64,000 nucleotides of DNA from DASSUW01 sp963774155 (GCA_963774155.1 CAVZDW010000003.1:124001-188000), one strand, 5' to 3'. Positions 27,686 to 37,093 are shown, counted from the first letter of the stretch. Translations and numbers: made by a program. Notes: generated by a model not told the origin, from the sequence alone.

Positions 27686-28699
27686 TCAACTCTTGAACAG
27701 CGACGCGTAGGCGCTCAAAGCGGGCTGGCCCCCGAGGTGGGCGTACAAAACATTCGAGCCGCGTTCAATCTCGCCGCGGGCGACGAGGTCGACCATCCCG
27801 GCCATCGACTTGCCCTCGTAGACCGGGTCGGTGAGCATCCCCTCGAGTGACGCGGCGAGCCGGATGGCGGCGAGCGTCGCCTCGTCCGGGATGCCGTACG
27901 TGCCCGCGTGGTAGCGGTCGTCGAGCACGATCTCGTCGTCGCGCAGGTCGCGGCCGAGGCCGATCCGCTCGGCCGTCGCCCGGGCGATGCGGGCCACCTG
28001 GTCGCGCGTCTCGGCCGGCTTGGCCGAGCCGTCGATGCCGATCACCCGCCGCTCGCGGTCCTGGGCGGCGAACCCGGCGACCATGCCCGCGTGCGTGCTG
28101 CCGGTGACCGAGCACACGATGACGGTGTCGAAGAACACGCCGAGCTCGCGCTCCTGCTCGGCCACCTCGGCCGCCCAGCGCGCGAACCCGAGCCCGCCGA
28201 GCGGGTGGTCGGAGGCGCCGGCCGGGATCGCGTAGGGCTTGCCGCCGGCCGCCTCGACCTCGGCGATCGCGGCCTCCCAGCTCGACTTGAAGCCGATGCC
28301 GAAGCCCGCCTCGACCAGCCGCACGTCGGCGCCCATCATCCGGCTGAGCTGGATGTTGCCGACGCGGTCGTAGACCACGTCCGGCCACTCGACCCAGCTC
28401 TCCTGGATGAGCACCGCCTTCAGGCCGCAGCGCGCCGCCACGGCGGCGACCTGGCGGGTGTGGTTGGACTGCACGCCGCCGATCGAGACGAGCGTGTCGC
28501 AGCCCTGCGCCAGCGCGTCGGCCACGAGGTACTCCAGCTTGCGCGTCTTGTTGCCGCCGAAGGCCAGGCCGCTGTTGCAGTCGTCGCGCTTGGCCCACAG
28601 GTTCACGCCGCCGCCGAGGTGGGCCTCCAGGCGCTCGAGGCGATGCACGGGCGAGGGCCCGAAGAGCAGCGGCGTCCGCGGGAAGTCGTCGAGGCCCAT
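27686..28699 (-). CDS. acdS: 1-aminocyclopropane-1-carboxylate deaminase / D-cysteine desulfhydrase family
   Basis: 337 residues, the usual length. A fold-type II PLP enzyme with the Schiff-base Lys in AFGGNKTRKLEYLVADAL (about residue 51), the catalytic segment SIGGVQSNHTRQVAAVAA, and the C-terminal YEGKSMAGMVDL. ACC deaminase cleaves the ethylene precursor ACC to ammonia and 2-oxobutyrate and is frequent in plant-associated soil bacteria. D-cysteine desulfhydrases share the fold and differ by a few active-site residues, so the substrate is not certain. The ATG overlaps the alcohol dehydrogenase stop. Confidence 0.85.
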   Translation of the reverse strand: MGLDDFPRTPLLFGPSPVHRLERLEAHLGGGVNLWAKRDDCNSGLAFGGNKTRKLEYLVADALAQGCDTLVSIGGVQSNHTRQVAAVAARCGLKAVLIQESWVEWPDVVYDRVGNIQLSRMMGADVRLVEAGFGIGFKSSWEAAIAEVEAAGGKPYAIPAGASDHPLGGLGFARWAAEVAEQERELGVFFDTVIVCSVTGSTHAGMVAGFAAQDRERRVIGIDGSAKPAETRDQVARIARATAERIGLGRDLRDDEIVLDDRYHAGTYGIPDEATLAAIRLAASLEGMLTDPVYEGKSMAGMVDLVARGEIERGSNVLYAHLGGQPALSAYASLFKS

Positions 28700-29802
28700 C
28701 AGAAGTCGATCACGCTCCGGATGCCGTCCTGGTCGTGCATGAGCTCGAAGCCGCGGTTCACGTCGTCGAGCGTGATGCGGTGCGAGACGAACGGGGCGAC
28801 GTCGATGTCCCCGTCGAGGTAGCGCTGCACGAGCTGCGGGACCTGCTCGCGGCCCTTGACGCCGCCGAACGAGGAGCCGCAGACGCGGCGGCCGGTGATG
28901 AGGAAGCGCGGGACGATGTCGAGCGTCTCGCCCTTGCCCGCCACGCCGGCGACCGTGCACAGGCCCCAGCCCATGCGGGCGGACTCGACGGCCTGGCGCA
29001 TCACGCTCACCAGCCCGGTCGCCTCGAACGTGAAGTCGGCGCCGAAGCCGCGCGTCTCGTCGAGCACGCGCTGCACCGTGTTCTCGTCCGCGACCCAGGT
29101 CTCGGTCGCCCCCTGGCCGCGCGCCAGCGCGAGCCGGTCCTCGGACAGGTCGACGCAGATGATCCGCTCGGCGCCCTGCAGGCGGCAGCCGGCCACCGCG
29201 CCGAGGCCGACCATGCCCGCTCCGAAGACCACGCAGGTGGAACCGGACTCGACACCGGCCGTGAACATCGCCGCGCCCAGCCCGGTCGAGAGCCCGCACG
29301 CGAACAGGCACGCGTGCTCGAGCGGCGCCTCCGGCGAGACCTTGGCCAGCGCGATCTCCGGGATGACCGAGTACTCCGCGAAGACGCTCGTGCCCATGAA
29401 GTGCCGGATCGGCTCGCCGCCACGGGAGAGGCGCGTCGTACCGTCGGGCAGGTAGCCCTTGTTCTGCTGCTCGCGGATGGCCAGGCAGAGGTTCGTGCGG
29501 GGCGAGCGGCAGTGCTCGCACTCGCCGCACTGGGGCGAGAACAGCGTGACCACCTGGTCGCCCTCGGAGACCGACCTCACGCCCTCCCCCACCTTCTCGA
29601 CGACGCCGGCGCCCTCGTGCCCGAGCACGGCCGGGGCGTAGCCGGACGGGTCGGCGCCCGAGGCCGTGTAGAGGTCGGTGTGGCACACGCCGCAGGCCAC
29701 CAGGCGCACGAGGACCTCCCCCGGCGCGGGGTCCGCCAGGTCGACTTCCTGCACCACGAGCGGCTCGCCGAACTCCTCCAGAACCGCAGCGCGCATCTTC
29801 AT
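28699..29802 (-). CDS. Zinc-dependent class III-type alcohol dehydrogenase
   Basis: 367 residues, medium-chain dehydrogenase. Catalytic zinc ligands are in VACGVCHTDLY and LGHEGAGVVEKVGEGV. Structural zinc cysteines are in SPQCGECEHCRSPRTNLC. The NAD-binding GxGxxG is in CVVFGAGMVGLGAV. It belongs with the S-(hydroxymethyl)mycothiol/glutathione dehydrogenase-type enzymes; the true thiol or alcohol substrate is not shown. It overlaps acdS by 1 base and is divergent from the acyl-CoA synthetase. Confidence 0.9.
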   Translation of the reverse strand: MKMRAAVLEEFGEPLVVQEVDLADPAPGEVLVRLVACGVCHTDLYTASGADPSGYAPAVLGHEGAGVVEKVGEGVRSVSEGDQVVTLFSPQCGECEHCRSPRTNLCLAIREQQNKGYLPDGTTRLSRGGEPIRHFMGTSVFAEYSVIPEIALAKVSPEAPLEHACLFACGLSTGLGAAMFTAGVESGSTCVVFGAGMVGLGAVAGCRLQGAERIICVDLSEDRLALARGQGATETWVADENTVQRVLDETRGFGADFTFEATGLVSVMRQAVESARMGWGLCTVAGVAGKGETLDIVPRFLITGRRVCGSSFGGVKGREQVPQLVQRYLDGDIDVAPFVSHRITLDDVNRGFELMHDQDGIRSVIDF

Positions 29803-29848
29803 CTCACGTCCTCCTCAGCTCGTTCGGGACCCCGCGGAGGCGAAGGCT

Positions 29849-31624
29849 ATGGCAGCATCGCGCGCCATGACCGCGAACTCGCTCGGCCGGATGGTGCTCG
29901 ACGCCACCCAGCGACACACCGGAACCGCCATCCGCTTCCCGCACGACGGCACATGGCACGAGTGGTCGTTCGGGGAGTTCGGGACGATGGTCCGGGAGCT
30001 CGCCCGCGGCCTCGCCGCGCTCGGCATCCAGCCGGGCGACCGCGTGGCCGTGCTCGGCGAGACCCGCCCCGACTGGACGCTGTGCGACTCCGCCCTGCTC
30101 GCCGCCGGCGTGGTCGTGGTCCCCGTCTACCACACGAACTCCCCGGAGGAGTGCCGCTACGTCGTCGACCACTCGGGCGCGCGGGCGATCATCGTCGAGG
30201 ACGCCGGCCAGCTCGAGAAGATCGAGGCGGTCAAGGCCGAGCTGCCCGGCCTCGAGCACATCATCAGCATGCACGACACGGGCCGCACGACCACCGTGGC
30301 CGACCTGCGCGCCCGCGCCGGCGAGATCGAGGAGGCCGAGCTGGAGCGCCGGCTCGACGCCGTCGGCCCCGACGACGTGGCCACCATCGTCTACACGTCG
30401 GGCACCACCGGCCCGCCCAAGGGCTGCGAGCTGACGCACCGGAACATCCTCTTCACCGGCGACGCCTACGTGGAGACGATCGACCTCAAGCCGCCCGCCA
30501 CCCTGTTCATGTTCCTGCCGCTCGCCCACGCGCTGGCCCGCGTGGTGCAGATGGTCTCCCTCCAGAGCGGGACGACGCTGGCCTTCTGGAGCGGCGACTC
30601 GCGCAAGCTGGTGGAGGACGTCGGCGCCGCCGCGCCCACGCACTTCCCGTCCGTCCCGCGCGTGTTCGAGAAGATCCACGCCCGCGTGCTGGCCCGCGGG
30701 AGCGAGGGCAGCGCGGTCAAGCAGAGGCTCTTCGCCTGGGCGATCGCCACCGGCCGCAAGGCCCGCCCGGCGATGCGCTACGAGACGGCCTCGCCGGTGC
30801 TGCGCGCCCAGTACGCGCTGGCCGACCGGCTCGTGCTCTCGAAGGTCCGCCAGCTCTTCGGCGGCAAGCTCGAGCTGGCGCTCACCGGCGCGGCCCCGAT
30901 CCCGCTCGAGGTGCTCGAGTTCCTCGACGCCTGCGGGATCCTCGTGCTCGAGGGCTACGGCATGACCGAGACGTGCGCGGCGGCGACGCTCAACCCGCCG
31001 CACGACCCGCGCTTCGGCACCGTCGGCCCGGCCCTCCCCGGGACGGGCGTGGAGATCGCCGAGGACGGCGAGATCCTGCTGTCCGGCGCGAACGTCTTCA
31101 AGGGCTACCACCGCAACGACGAGGCGACGCGCGACGTGTTCGAGGGCTCCGCGGTGCGCACCGGCGACCTCGGCGAGCTGCAGGACGGCTTCCTGAAGAT
31201 CACCGGCCGCAAGAAGGACCTGATCATCACCTCGAGCGGCAAGAACATCTCGCCGACCAACATCGAGAACGCGCTGCGCGAGTCGCGCTGGATCTCGCAG
31301 GCGGTCGTGCACGGGGACAACCGCTCGTACCTGGTGGCGCTGCTCACCCTCGACGCCGAGGAGGCCTCCGCCCTGGCCGCCGAGCTCGGCATCGACGGCG
31401 ACCCCGCCGGGATGGCCACCAACCCCAGCGTCATCGAGGCCCTGCAGGCCGAGGTCGACCGGGCCAACGCGAACTTCGCGCGCATCGAGCAGGTCAAGAA
31501 GTTCCACGTCCTCGAGCAGGACCTCAGCCAGGAAGCGGGCGAGCTGACGCCGACCATGAAGGTCAAGCGGGCGGTCGTGGAGCGCCGCTACGCGGACACG
31601 TTCAACGACCTGTACGGCGGGTAG
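29849..31624 (+). CDS. Long-chain fatty-acid-CoA ligase (AMP-binding)
   Basis: 591 residues, FadD15/FAA-type. ANL-superfamily motifs: A3 YTSGTTGPPKGCELTHRN, A5 LEGYGMTETCAAATLNPP, A7/A8 VRTGDLGELQDGFLKITGRK, and the catalytic Lys region LTPTMKVKRAVVERRY. It activates fatty acids with ATP and CoA. The ATG at 29849 has a strong GGAGG 8 bases upstream; an ATG 6 codons later is less well placed. Followed 10 bases later by a quinone-reductase-like gene. Confidence 0.94.
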   Translation: MAASRAMTANSLGRMVLDATQRHTGTAIRFPHDGTWHEWSFGEFGTMVRELARGLAALGIQPGDRVAVLGETRPDWTLCDSALLAAGVVVVPVYHTNSPEECRYVVDHSGARAIIVEDAGQLEKIEAVKAELPGLEHIISMHDTGRTTTVADLRARAGEIEEAELERRLDAVGPDDVATIVYTSGTTGPPKGCELTHRNILFTGDAYVETIDLKPPATLFMFLPLAHALARVVQMVSLQSGTTLAFWSGDSRKLVEDVGAAAPTHFPSVPRVFEKIHARVLARGSEGSAVKQRLFAWAIATGRKARPAMRYETASPVLRAQYALADRLVLSKVRQLFGGKLELALTGAAPIPLEVLEFLDACGILVLEGYGMTETCAAATLNPPHDPRFGTVGPALPGTGVEIAEDGEILLSGANVFKGYHRNDEATRDVFEGSAVRTGDLGELQDGFLKITGRKKDLIITSSGKNISPTNIENALRESRWISQAVVHGDNRSYLVALLTLDAEEASALAAELGIDGDPAGMATNPSVIEALQAEVDRANANFARIEQVKKFHVLEQDLSQEAGELTPTMKVKRAVVERRYADTFNDLYGG

Positions 31625-31634
31625 CCCCGACACC

Positions 31635-32600
31635 ATGCTGGCCGCCTTTGTCGAGACGACGAACCCCGACGACCCGCTCGCCGCACTGCAGATCGGCGAC
31701 CGCCCCGACCCCGAGCCACCCGACGGGTGGACGACGGTCGAGGTGCGCGCCGCCTCGCTGAACCACCACGACCTGTGGTCCCTGCGCGGCGTCGGGCTGC
31801 CGGACGAGCGCCTGCCGATGATCCTCGGCTGCGACGCCGCCGGGGTCGATCCGGACGGCAACGAGGTCATCGTGCACTCGGTCATCGCCTCGGACGGCTG
31901 GCGCGGCGACGAGACCCTCGACCCCAAGCGGTCGCTGCTGTCCGAGCTGCACCAGGGCTCGCTGGCCGAGCGCGTGACGGTGCCCTCCGGCAACCTCGTG
32001 CCCAAGCCCGCGGCGCTGTCCTTCGAGGAGGCGGCGTGCCTGCCGACCGCGTGGCTCACGGCCTACCGGATGCTCTTCGTCAAGGCGGGCGTCCAGCCCG
32101 GCGACACCGTGCTGATCCAGGGCGCGGGCGGCGGCGTGGCCAGCGCGGCGATCGTGCTCGCCCGCCAGGCGGGGCTGCGCGTCTGGGTCACCTCGCGCGA
32201 CCCCGCGCGCGGCGAGCGGGCGGTCGAGCTCGGCGCCCACGAGGCGTTCGAGAGCGGCGCCAGGCTGCCGGAACGCGTCGACGCGGTGGTCGAGACCGTC
32301 GGCGAGGCGACCTGGAAGCACTCGCTGCGGGCGCTGAAGCCGGGCGGCACGCTCGTCGTGTCCGGCGCCACCAGCGGCCCCAACCCGCCGAGCGAGCTGT
32401 CGCGGGTGTACTTCCTCCAGCTCAGCGTGGTCGGCTCCACGATGGGCACGCGCGACGAGCTGGAGAAGCTCGCGCGGCTCTGCGAGACGAGCGGGATCCG
32501 CCCGCAGATCGACCGCGTGCTGCCGCTGTCCGAGGCTCGCGAGGGCTTCGAGGCGATGGCCGCCGGCGACCTCTTCGGCAAGATCGTGTTCAACCCCTAG
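31635..32600 (+). CDS. Zinc-free quinone oxidoreductase-like protein (MDR family)
   Basis: 321 residues. The N-terminal GroES-like domain has AASLNHHDLWSLRG. The Rossmann domain has the VLIQGAGGGVASAAIVLA nucleotide-binding loop. The structural-zinc cysteine cluster is absent, as in quinone oxidoreductases/crotonyl-CoA reductase-like enzymes. NAD(P)H-dependent reduction of quinones or enoyl substrates is likely. It directly precedes an MFS gene with zero spacing. Confidence 0.87.
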   Translation: MLAAFVETTNPDDPLAALQIGDRPDPEPPDGWTTVEVRAASLNHHDLWSLRGVGLPDERLPMILGCDAAGVDPDGNEVIVHSVIASDGWRGDETLDPKRSLLSELHQGSLAERVTVPSGNLVPKPAALSFEEAACLPTAWLTAYRMLFVKAGVQPGDTVLIQGAGGGVASAAIVLARQAGLRVWVTSRDPARGERAVELGAHEAFESGARLPERVDAVVETVGEATWKHSLRALKPGGTLVVSGATSGPNPPSELSRVYFLQLSVVGSTMGTRDELEKLARLCETSGIRPQIDRVLPLSEAREGFEAMAAGDLFGKIVFNP

Positions 32601-33767
32601 GTGCGCGACCGCGCCGGGCTCGTCGTCCTGCTCGGCGCCATCTCGGCGTTCGGGCCGGTGTCGATGGACACCTACCTGCCCGGGCTGCCGGAGCTGGGCC
32701 GCGACCTCGGCGTCTCGGCGTCGCAGGCCCAGCTCACGCTGACCGCGTGCCTGATCGGCCTGGCCACGGGCCAGCTGCTGGCCGGGCCGGTCAGCGACGC
32801 CCGCGGCCGTCGCGGCCCGCTGCTCGTCGGGCTCGTGCTCTTCGTGGCGGCTTCGCTGGCCTGCGCGGTGGCGCCGGACATCTGGACGCTGACGCTCGCG
32901 CGGCTCGTGCAGGGCGCCTCCGGCGCGGCGGGGATCGTCATCGCCCGCGCCGTGGTGCGCGACCTCTACTCCGGCTCGGAGATGGCGCGCGTCTTCTCGC
33001 TGCTCATGCTCGTCAACGGGCTCGCGCCGATCCTCGCCCCGATCGTCGGCGCGCAGCTGCTCGGGGTCACGAGCTGGCGCGGGATCTTCTTCGTGCTGGC
33101 CGGGTTCGGCGTGGTGCTCGTGGTCGCCGCGTGGCTCGGGCTGCGCGAGTCGCTGCCGCCGGAGCGCCGCCACGGCGGCGGCCTCGGCGTCACGCTGCGG
33201 GTGTTCCGCTCGCTCGTGGCCGACCGCGCCTTCCTCGGCTACGTCCTGGCCTGCGGGTTCGCGATGGCGGCCATGTTCGCCTACATCGCGGGGTCGCCGT
33301 TCGTCCTGCAGGAGATCTACGGCGTCTCGCCGACCGGCTTCAGCGCCGCCTTCGCGCTCAACGCGGGCGGGATCATGGCCATGGGGGCGGTGAGCAGCCA
33401 GCTGGTCGGGCGCCACGGCCCGGCGCGGTTGCTGCGCGCCGGGCTCGCCCTGCAGCTGACGGGCGCGGCCGCGCTCGTCGCCGTCGTGGCGGCCGGCGCC
33501 GGGCTCGTCCCGCTCCTGGTCAGCCTGTTCGCGGTCGTCTCCAGCATCGGGCTCGTGCTCCCGAACGCCACCGCGCTGGCGCTGGCCGACCACCCGCGCA
33601 CCGCGGGCAGCGCTTCGGCGCTGCTCGGGCTCGCCCAGTTCCTCTTCGGGGCGGCGACGGCGCCGCTGGTGGGCGTCGGCGGAACCGGCACCGCGGTGCC
33701 GATGGCGATCGTCATCGCGTTCGCGGCAGGGGCCGCCGGAATCGCCGCGTACAGTACGGCGGCATGA
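32601..33767 (+). CDS. MFS drug-efflux transporter, Bcr/CflA family
   Basis: 388 residues, twelve predicted membrane segments. The N terminus FGPVSMDTYLPGLPELGRDL and the loop motif GPVSDARGRRGPLL (MFS motif A) are characteristic of the Bcr/CflA drug:H+ antiporters. It starts with GTG immediately after the preceding TAG, and its stop overlaps the next gene (ATGA). Substrate unknown. Confidence 0.92.
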   Translation: MRDRAGLVVLLGAISAFGPVSMDTYLPGLPELGRDLGVSASQAQLTLTACLIGLATGQLLAGPVSDARGRRGPLLVGLVLFVAASLACAVAPDIWTLTLARLVQGASGAAGIVIARAVVRDLYSGSEMARVFSLLMLVNGLAPILAPIVGAQLLGVTSWRGIFFVLAGFGVVLVVAAWLGLRESLPPERRHGGGLGVTLRVFRSLVADRAFLGYVLACGFAMAAMFAYIAGSPFVLQEIYGVSPTGFSAAFALNAGGIMAMGAVSSQLVGRHGPARLLRAGLALQLTGAAALVAVVAAGAGLVPLLVSLFAVVSSIGLVLPNATALALADHPRTAGSASALLGLAQFLFGAATAPLVGVGGTGTAVPMAIVIAFAAGAAGIAAYSTAA

Positions 33768-34249
33768 CGCTCGCAGCGATCGACGCCTACAGCATCTCGG
33801 TCTTCATCCACGTCACGGCCGTGATGGTCGGCTTCGGCGCGACGTTCGCCGAGTCGATCATGTTCCCCGTGGCGATGAAGGTCGGCACCCGCCACCTGCC
33901 CTACGTGCACCGGCTCCAGCTGGCCATCAACCAGCGGCTGGCCACGCCGGCGCTGGTCATCGTCCTCGCGACCGGCTTCTACCAGACGGCCGACGCCGAC
34001 TGGGGCTTCGGCTCGTTCTGGATCAGCGCCACGTTCGCCATCGTGATCGTCATCGGCGGCATCCTCGGCGCCTACTTCGTCCCGACCGATCGCAAGCTCG
34101 CGGTGATGGCCGAGCGCGACCTCGAGGCGAGCGGCGAGATGTCGGACGAGTATCTGGCGGCGGCTCGCAGGGAGGGCGCGATCGGCGCGCTCACCGGCCT
34201 GCTGCTCGTCATCGCCGTCTTCCTGATGGTCACGAAGCCGGGAGCCTGA
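33764..34249 (+). CDS. DUF2269-like small integral membrane protein
   Basis: 161 residues with four hydrophobic segments (ISVFIHVTAVMVGFGATFAE; LATPALVIVLATGFYQ; FWISATFAIVIVIGGILGAY; LTGLLLVIAVFLMVTKPG). The arrangement resembles DUF2269 / CopD-like membrane proteins of unknown function. Overlaps the MFS gene by 4 bases, suggesting co-expression, and the convergent SDR gene by 20 bases. Confidence 0.75.
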   Translation: MTLAAIDAYSISVFIHVTAVMVGFGATFAESIMFPVAMKVGTRHLPYVHRLQLAINQRLATPALVIVLATGFYQTADADWGFGSFWISATFAIVIVIGGILGAYFVPTDRKLAVMAERDLEASGEMSDEYLAAARREGAIGALTGLLLVIAVFLMVTKPGA

Positions 34250-34964
34250 TCCCGGCCAGCCGGCGGCGCAGCACGGCGTCGAGCAGCCGGCGCGGCACGT
34301 GCCGCAGCAGCGCGTAGTTGAGGGCGCCGACGCGCGTCGTGGCGAGATCGCGCGCCGGCGGGCCGAGCGCAGCGCGGGCGAGCGTGCGCGCGGCGTCGGC
34401 CACCCGCTCCACCGGCACGTGGCCCTCGAGCCCGACGCCCGCGTCGGCCGACGCCGCGTGGATACCGGTGCGGATGTAGCCGGGATAGACGGTGGTGACG
34501 GAGATCTCGCCGCCGTACTCGAGCCGGAGCGAGTCGGAGTAGGCGGTCAGCCCGCGCTTGCTCATGCAGTAGGCGGTGCCGAAGGGCAGCGCCATGTGGG
34601 CGAGGCCGGAGGCGACGTTGACCACGCGCCCGCGGTTGCGGCGCAGCTCCGGGAGCGCCGCGGCGGTCACGCGCCACGGCCCGAGCAGGTTGACGTCGAT
34701 CACCGCGAGGGCGCCCGCGTCGGGCGCCGCGCCCGCGCTCTGCGGCGTGCCGATGCCGGCGTTGTTGATCAGCACGTCGAGCCCGCCGAGGCGCTCGATC
34801 GCCTCGGCGACGGCGGCATCGACCGACGCCTGGTCGCGCACGTCGGCCACGACGTCGGCCCCTTCGAGATCGAGACCCACGACCTCGGCGCCGCGGGCGC
34901 GCAGCTCCGCCACGGCGGCCGAGCCGATGCCGCCGGCCGCGCCGGTGATCAGCACGCGGGTCAT
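34230..34964 (-). CDS. Short-chain dehydrogenase/reductase
   Basis: 244 residues. Classical SDR: NAD(P)-binding ITGAAGGIGSAAVAELRARG, the NNAG motif (DVLINNAGIGTP) and the catalytic YxxxK in AYCMSKRGLTAYS. Its ATG overlaps the monooxygenase stop (ATGA), so it probably processes the same substrate, for instance oxidising an alcohol to the ketone used by the Baeyer-Villiger enzyme. Confidence 0.92.
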   Translation of the reverse strand: MTRVLITGAAGGIGSAAVAELRARGAEVVGLDLEGADVVADVRDQASVDAAVAEAIERLGGLDVLINNAGIGTPQSAGAAPDAGALAVIDVNLLGPWRVTAAALPELRRNRGRVVNVASGLAHMALPFGTAYCMSKRGLTAYSDSLRLEYGGEISVTTVYPGYIRTGIHAASADAGVGLEGHVPVERVADAARTLARAALGPPARDLATTRVGALNYALLRHVPRRLLDAVLRRRLAGIRLPAS

Positions 34965-36463
34965 GCCGGCACCGCCTCGGGCACCGCGACCGGCACGTCG
35001 AGCGCGTACTCGGCCGGGTCCAGCTCCGCGACGCGCTTGCGGAAGCGCCAGGTCCAGTCCGGCCAGATCGTCGCGTTGCGGCCCGTGTGGTCGAGGTACC
35101 AGCTCGCGCAGCCGGTGTTCCACACCGTGCTCTCGAGCTTGCGCTCGAGCGCGGCGTTGGAGCGCTCCTGCGCCTCGGGCCGGACCTCGATCGTCGCCGC
35201 GCCGCGGTCGCGCATCAACCGCAGCGCGTCCATCACGTGCGCGATCTGGGACTCGATCATGTAGACCATCGAGCTGTGCCCGAGCCCGGTGTTCGGGCCG
35301 AGCAGGAAGAACAGGTTCGGGAACCCCGCGACCGTGCTGCCGAGATGGGCGCGCGGGCTGCCGTGCCAGAGGTCGTCGAGCAGCCGGCCGCCGCGCCCGC
35401 GGATGCGGTGCGCCGCCGGGATGTCGGTGACCTGGAAGCCGGTGCCGAAGACGATCGCGTCGACCTCGCGCTCGCTGCCGTCGGCGGCCACGATCGAGCG
35501 CGCGCGGACCTCGCGGACGCCCTCGGTGACGAGCTCGACGTTCGGCTTGCCGAGCGCCGGATACCAGCGGTTGGAGGGCAGGATGCGCTTGCAGCCGATC
35601 GTGTAGTCGGGCCGCACGCGCTCGCGCAGCGCCGGATCGTCGATCTGGAGCTCCATGTGCTTGCGGGCGACGCGCTCCATGAGCTTCATGAGCCGCGGGC
35701 GCTTGACCAGGCCGACGACGAGCACCTCGCGGGCGCCGTAGATGCCGCCGCGCACGACGCGCTGGGCGGGCGGGAACGCGCGGTAGAGGCGGCGCTCCCA
35801 GCGGCGGGTCGGGCGGCTCGAGTGCGGGACGACCCACGGCGGGGTGCGCTGGAAGACGTGCAGCTTCGCGACGTCGTGGGCGATCTCCGGCACGTACTGG
35901 ATGGCCGACGCGCCGGTGCCGATCGAGGCCACGCGCTTGCCGGCGAGGTCGTAGTCGTGGTTCCAGCGGGCCGAGTGCCAGACCTCGCCCTCGAAGGCCT
36001 CGAGGCCGGGGAGCTCCGGGATCCGCGGCTCGGTCAGCGGCCCCATGCCGGCCACGAGCACGCGGGCGCGCACGGGGCCGCTGCTCGTCTCCAGCTCCCA
36101 GCGCTGCTCGCGCTCGAGCCAGGTCGCGGACTCGACGGCGCAGTTGAGCTTGACGTGCGGCCGGATCCCGAAGTCGTCGGCGGTGCGGCGCAGGTAGGCC
36201 CAGATCTCGGGCTGCGCGGAGTAGGTCCGCGTCCAGTCCGGGTTGGGCGCGAAGGAGAAGGAGTAGAGGTGCGAGGGCACGTCGCACGCGCAGCCGGGAT
36301 ACGTGTTGGCCTGCCAGGTGCCGCCCACCTCGGCGGCACGCTCGAGGACGACGAAGTCGTCGTGGCCCGCCTGCTTGAGGCGGATCGCCATGCCGAGGCC
36401 GCTGAAGCCGCTCCCGACGATGGCGACGTCGGTGTCGTGGATCATCGCGGATTCGATACCCAT
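34961..36463 (-). CDS. Flavin-containing monooxygenase, Baeyer-Villiger type
   Basis: 500 residues. The FAD Rossmann motif is AIVGSGFSGLGMAIRLKQAG. The Baeyer-Villiger fingerprint FxGxxxHxxxW is present as FEGEVWHSARW, followed by the NADPH site (ASIGTGASAIQYVPEI). These enzymes insert oxygen next to a ketone to form esters or lactones. It is divergent from a TetR gene with a palindromic site between them. A second possible ATG lies 6 codons downstream (MIHDTDVAIVG). Confidence 0.92.
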   Translation of the reverse strand: MGIESAMIHDTDVAIVGSGFSGLGMAIRLKQAGHDDFVVLERAAEVGGTWQANTYPGCACDVPSHLYSFSFAPNPDWTRTYSAQPEIWAYLRRTADDFGIRPHVKLNCAVESATWLEREQRWELETSSGPVRARVLVAGMGPLTEPRIPELPGLEAFEGEVWHSARWNHDYDLAGKRVASIGTGASAIQYVPEIAHDVAKLHVFQRTPPWVVPHSSRPTRRWERRLYRAFPPAQRVVRGGIYGAREVLVVGLVKRPRLMKLMERVARKHMELQIDDPALRERVRPDYTIGCKRILPSNRWYPALGKPNVELVTEGVREVRARSIVAADGSEREVDAIVFGTGFQVTDIPAAHRIRGRGGRLLDDLWHGSPRAHLGSTVAGFPNLFFLLGPNTGLGHSSMVYMIESQIAHVMDALRLMRDRGAATIEVRPEAQERSNAALERKLESTVWNTGCASWYLDHTGRNATIWPDWTWRFRKRVAELDPAEYALDVPVAVPEAVPA

Positions 36464-36465
36464 AA

Positions 36466-36481
36466 GTTACGGAGGTGTAAC
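36466..36481. promoter_or_regulatory. Palindrome between the monooxygenase and TetR genes, likely operator
   Basis: GTTAC-GGAGGT-GTAAC, a 16-base perfect inverted repeat in the 28-base gap between divergent starts (36463 and 36492). Placement is typical for a TetR repressor controlling both its own gene and the monooxygenase-SDR operon. The GGAGG inside is too far from the GTG to be a good ribosome binding site. Confidence 0.55.
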
Positions 36482-36491
36482 AATACCGAGG

Positions 36492-37085
36492 GTGACGACG
36501 GTCACACGCATGAACGCCGCCGCGCGCCGCGAGCAGCTGCTCGACGCGACCAAGGCCGTGGTGGCCGACAAAGGGTTCCACGCGGTCTCGATCGAGGCCG
36601 TGGCGAGGCGAGCCGGGATCACGCGGCCGATCGTCTACCGCCACTTCGCCGACCTCCCGGCGCTGCTCGACGCGCTGGTCGAGCGCGAGACCGCCCGCGC
36701 GCTCGGGCAGCTCGTCGCGTTCCTGCCCTCCGAGCTCGGCGACGACCCGCGCGAAGGGCTGCTGGCCACGCTGCACGGCTACCTGCAGGCGATCGAGAGC
36801 GACCCGGTGACGTGGCGGCTCGTGCTCGTCCCGCCGGATGGCGCGCCGGAACTGCTCCGGAAGCGCATCGCCGCCGGCCGCGCCGCCGTGGTCGAGCAGC
36901 TCGCGGGCGCCGCGGTCGGCTCGCCCGATCCCGAGCTGACCGCCCGCGCCCTTTCGTCGGTCGCCGACGAGGCGGCGCGGCTGCTGCTCGCCGACCCGGA
37001 GCGCTACCCGCCCGAGCGCCTTCTCGACCACGCGCGCTGGCTGCTCTTCTCGGCGCCTCGACAATCTGGTTTAGGCATGCCATAA
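36492..37085 (+). CDS. TetR-family regulator of the Baeyer-Villiger operon
   Basis: 197 residues from the GTG at 36492 (191 from the ATG at 36510). N-terminal TetR helix-turn-helix: VSIEAVARRAGITRPIVYRHF. The C-terminal domain is helical and unassigned. Divergent from the monooxygenase/SDR pair with a palindrome in between, so probably a substrate-responsive repressor. Its last codons overlap the DtxR-like box of the next operon. Confidence 0.88.
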   Translation: MTTVTRMNAAARREQLLDATKAVVADKGFHAVSIEAVARRAGITRPIVYRHFADLPALLDALVERETARALGQLVAFLPSELGDDPREGLLATLHGYLQAIESDPVTWRLVLVPPDGAPELLRKRIAAGRAAVVEQLAGAAVGSPDPELTARALSSVADEAARLLLADPERYPPERLLDHARWLLFSAPRQSGLGMP

Positions 37086-37086
37086 T
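37070..37086. promoter_or_regulatory. DtxR/MntR-like operator upstream of the copper oxidase-ZIP-DtxR operon
   Basis: TTTAGGCATGCCATAAT is a near-perfect palindrome centred on GCATGC (arms TTA-GGC and GCC-ATAA, one mismatch per arm), with the TTAGG/CCTAA character of DtxR/IdeR/MntR boxes. It sits 7 bases upstream of the oxidase GTG, and the third gene of the operon encodes a DtxR-family protein. That makes metal-dependent autorepression a strong inference. Confidence 0.6.
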
Positions 37087-37093
37087 AAATCGC

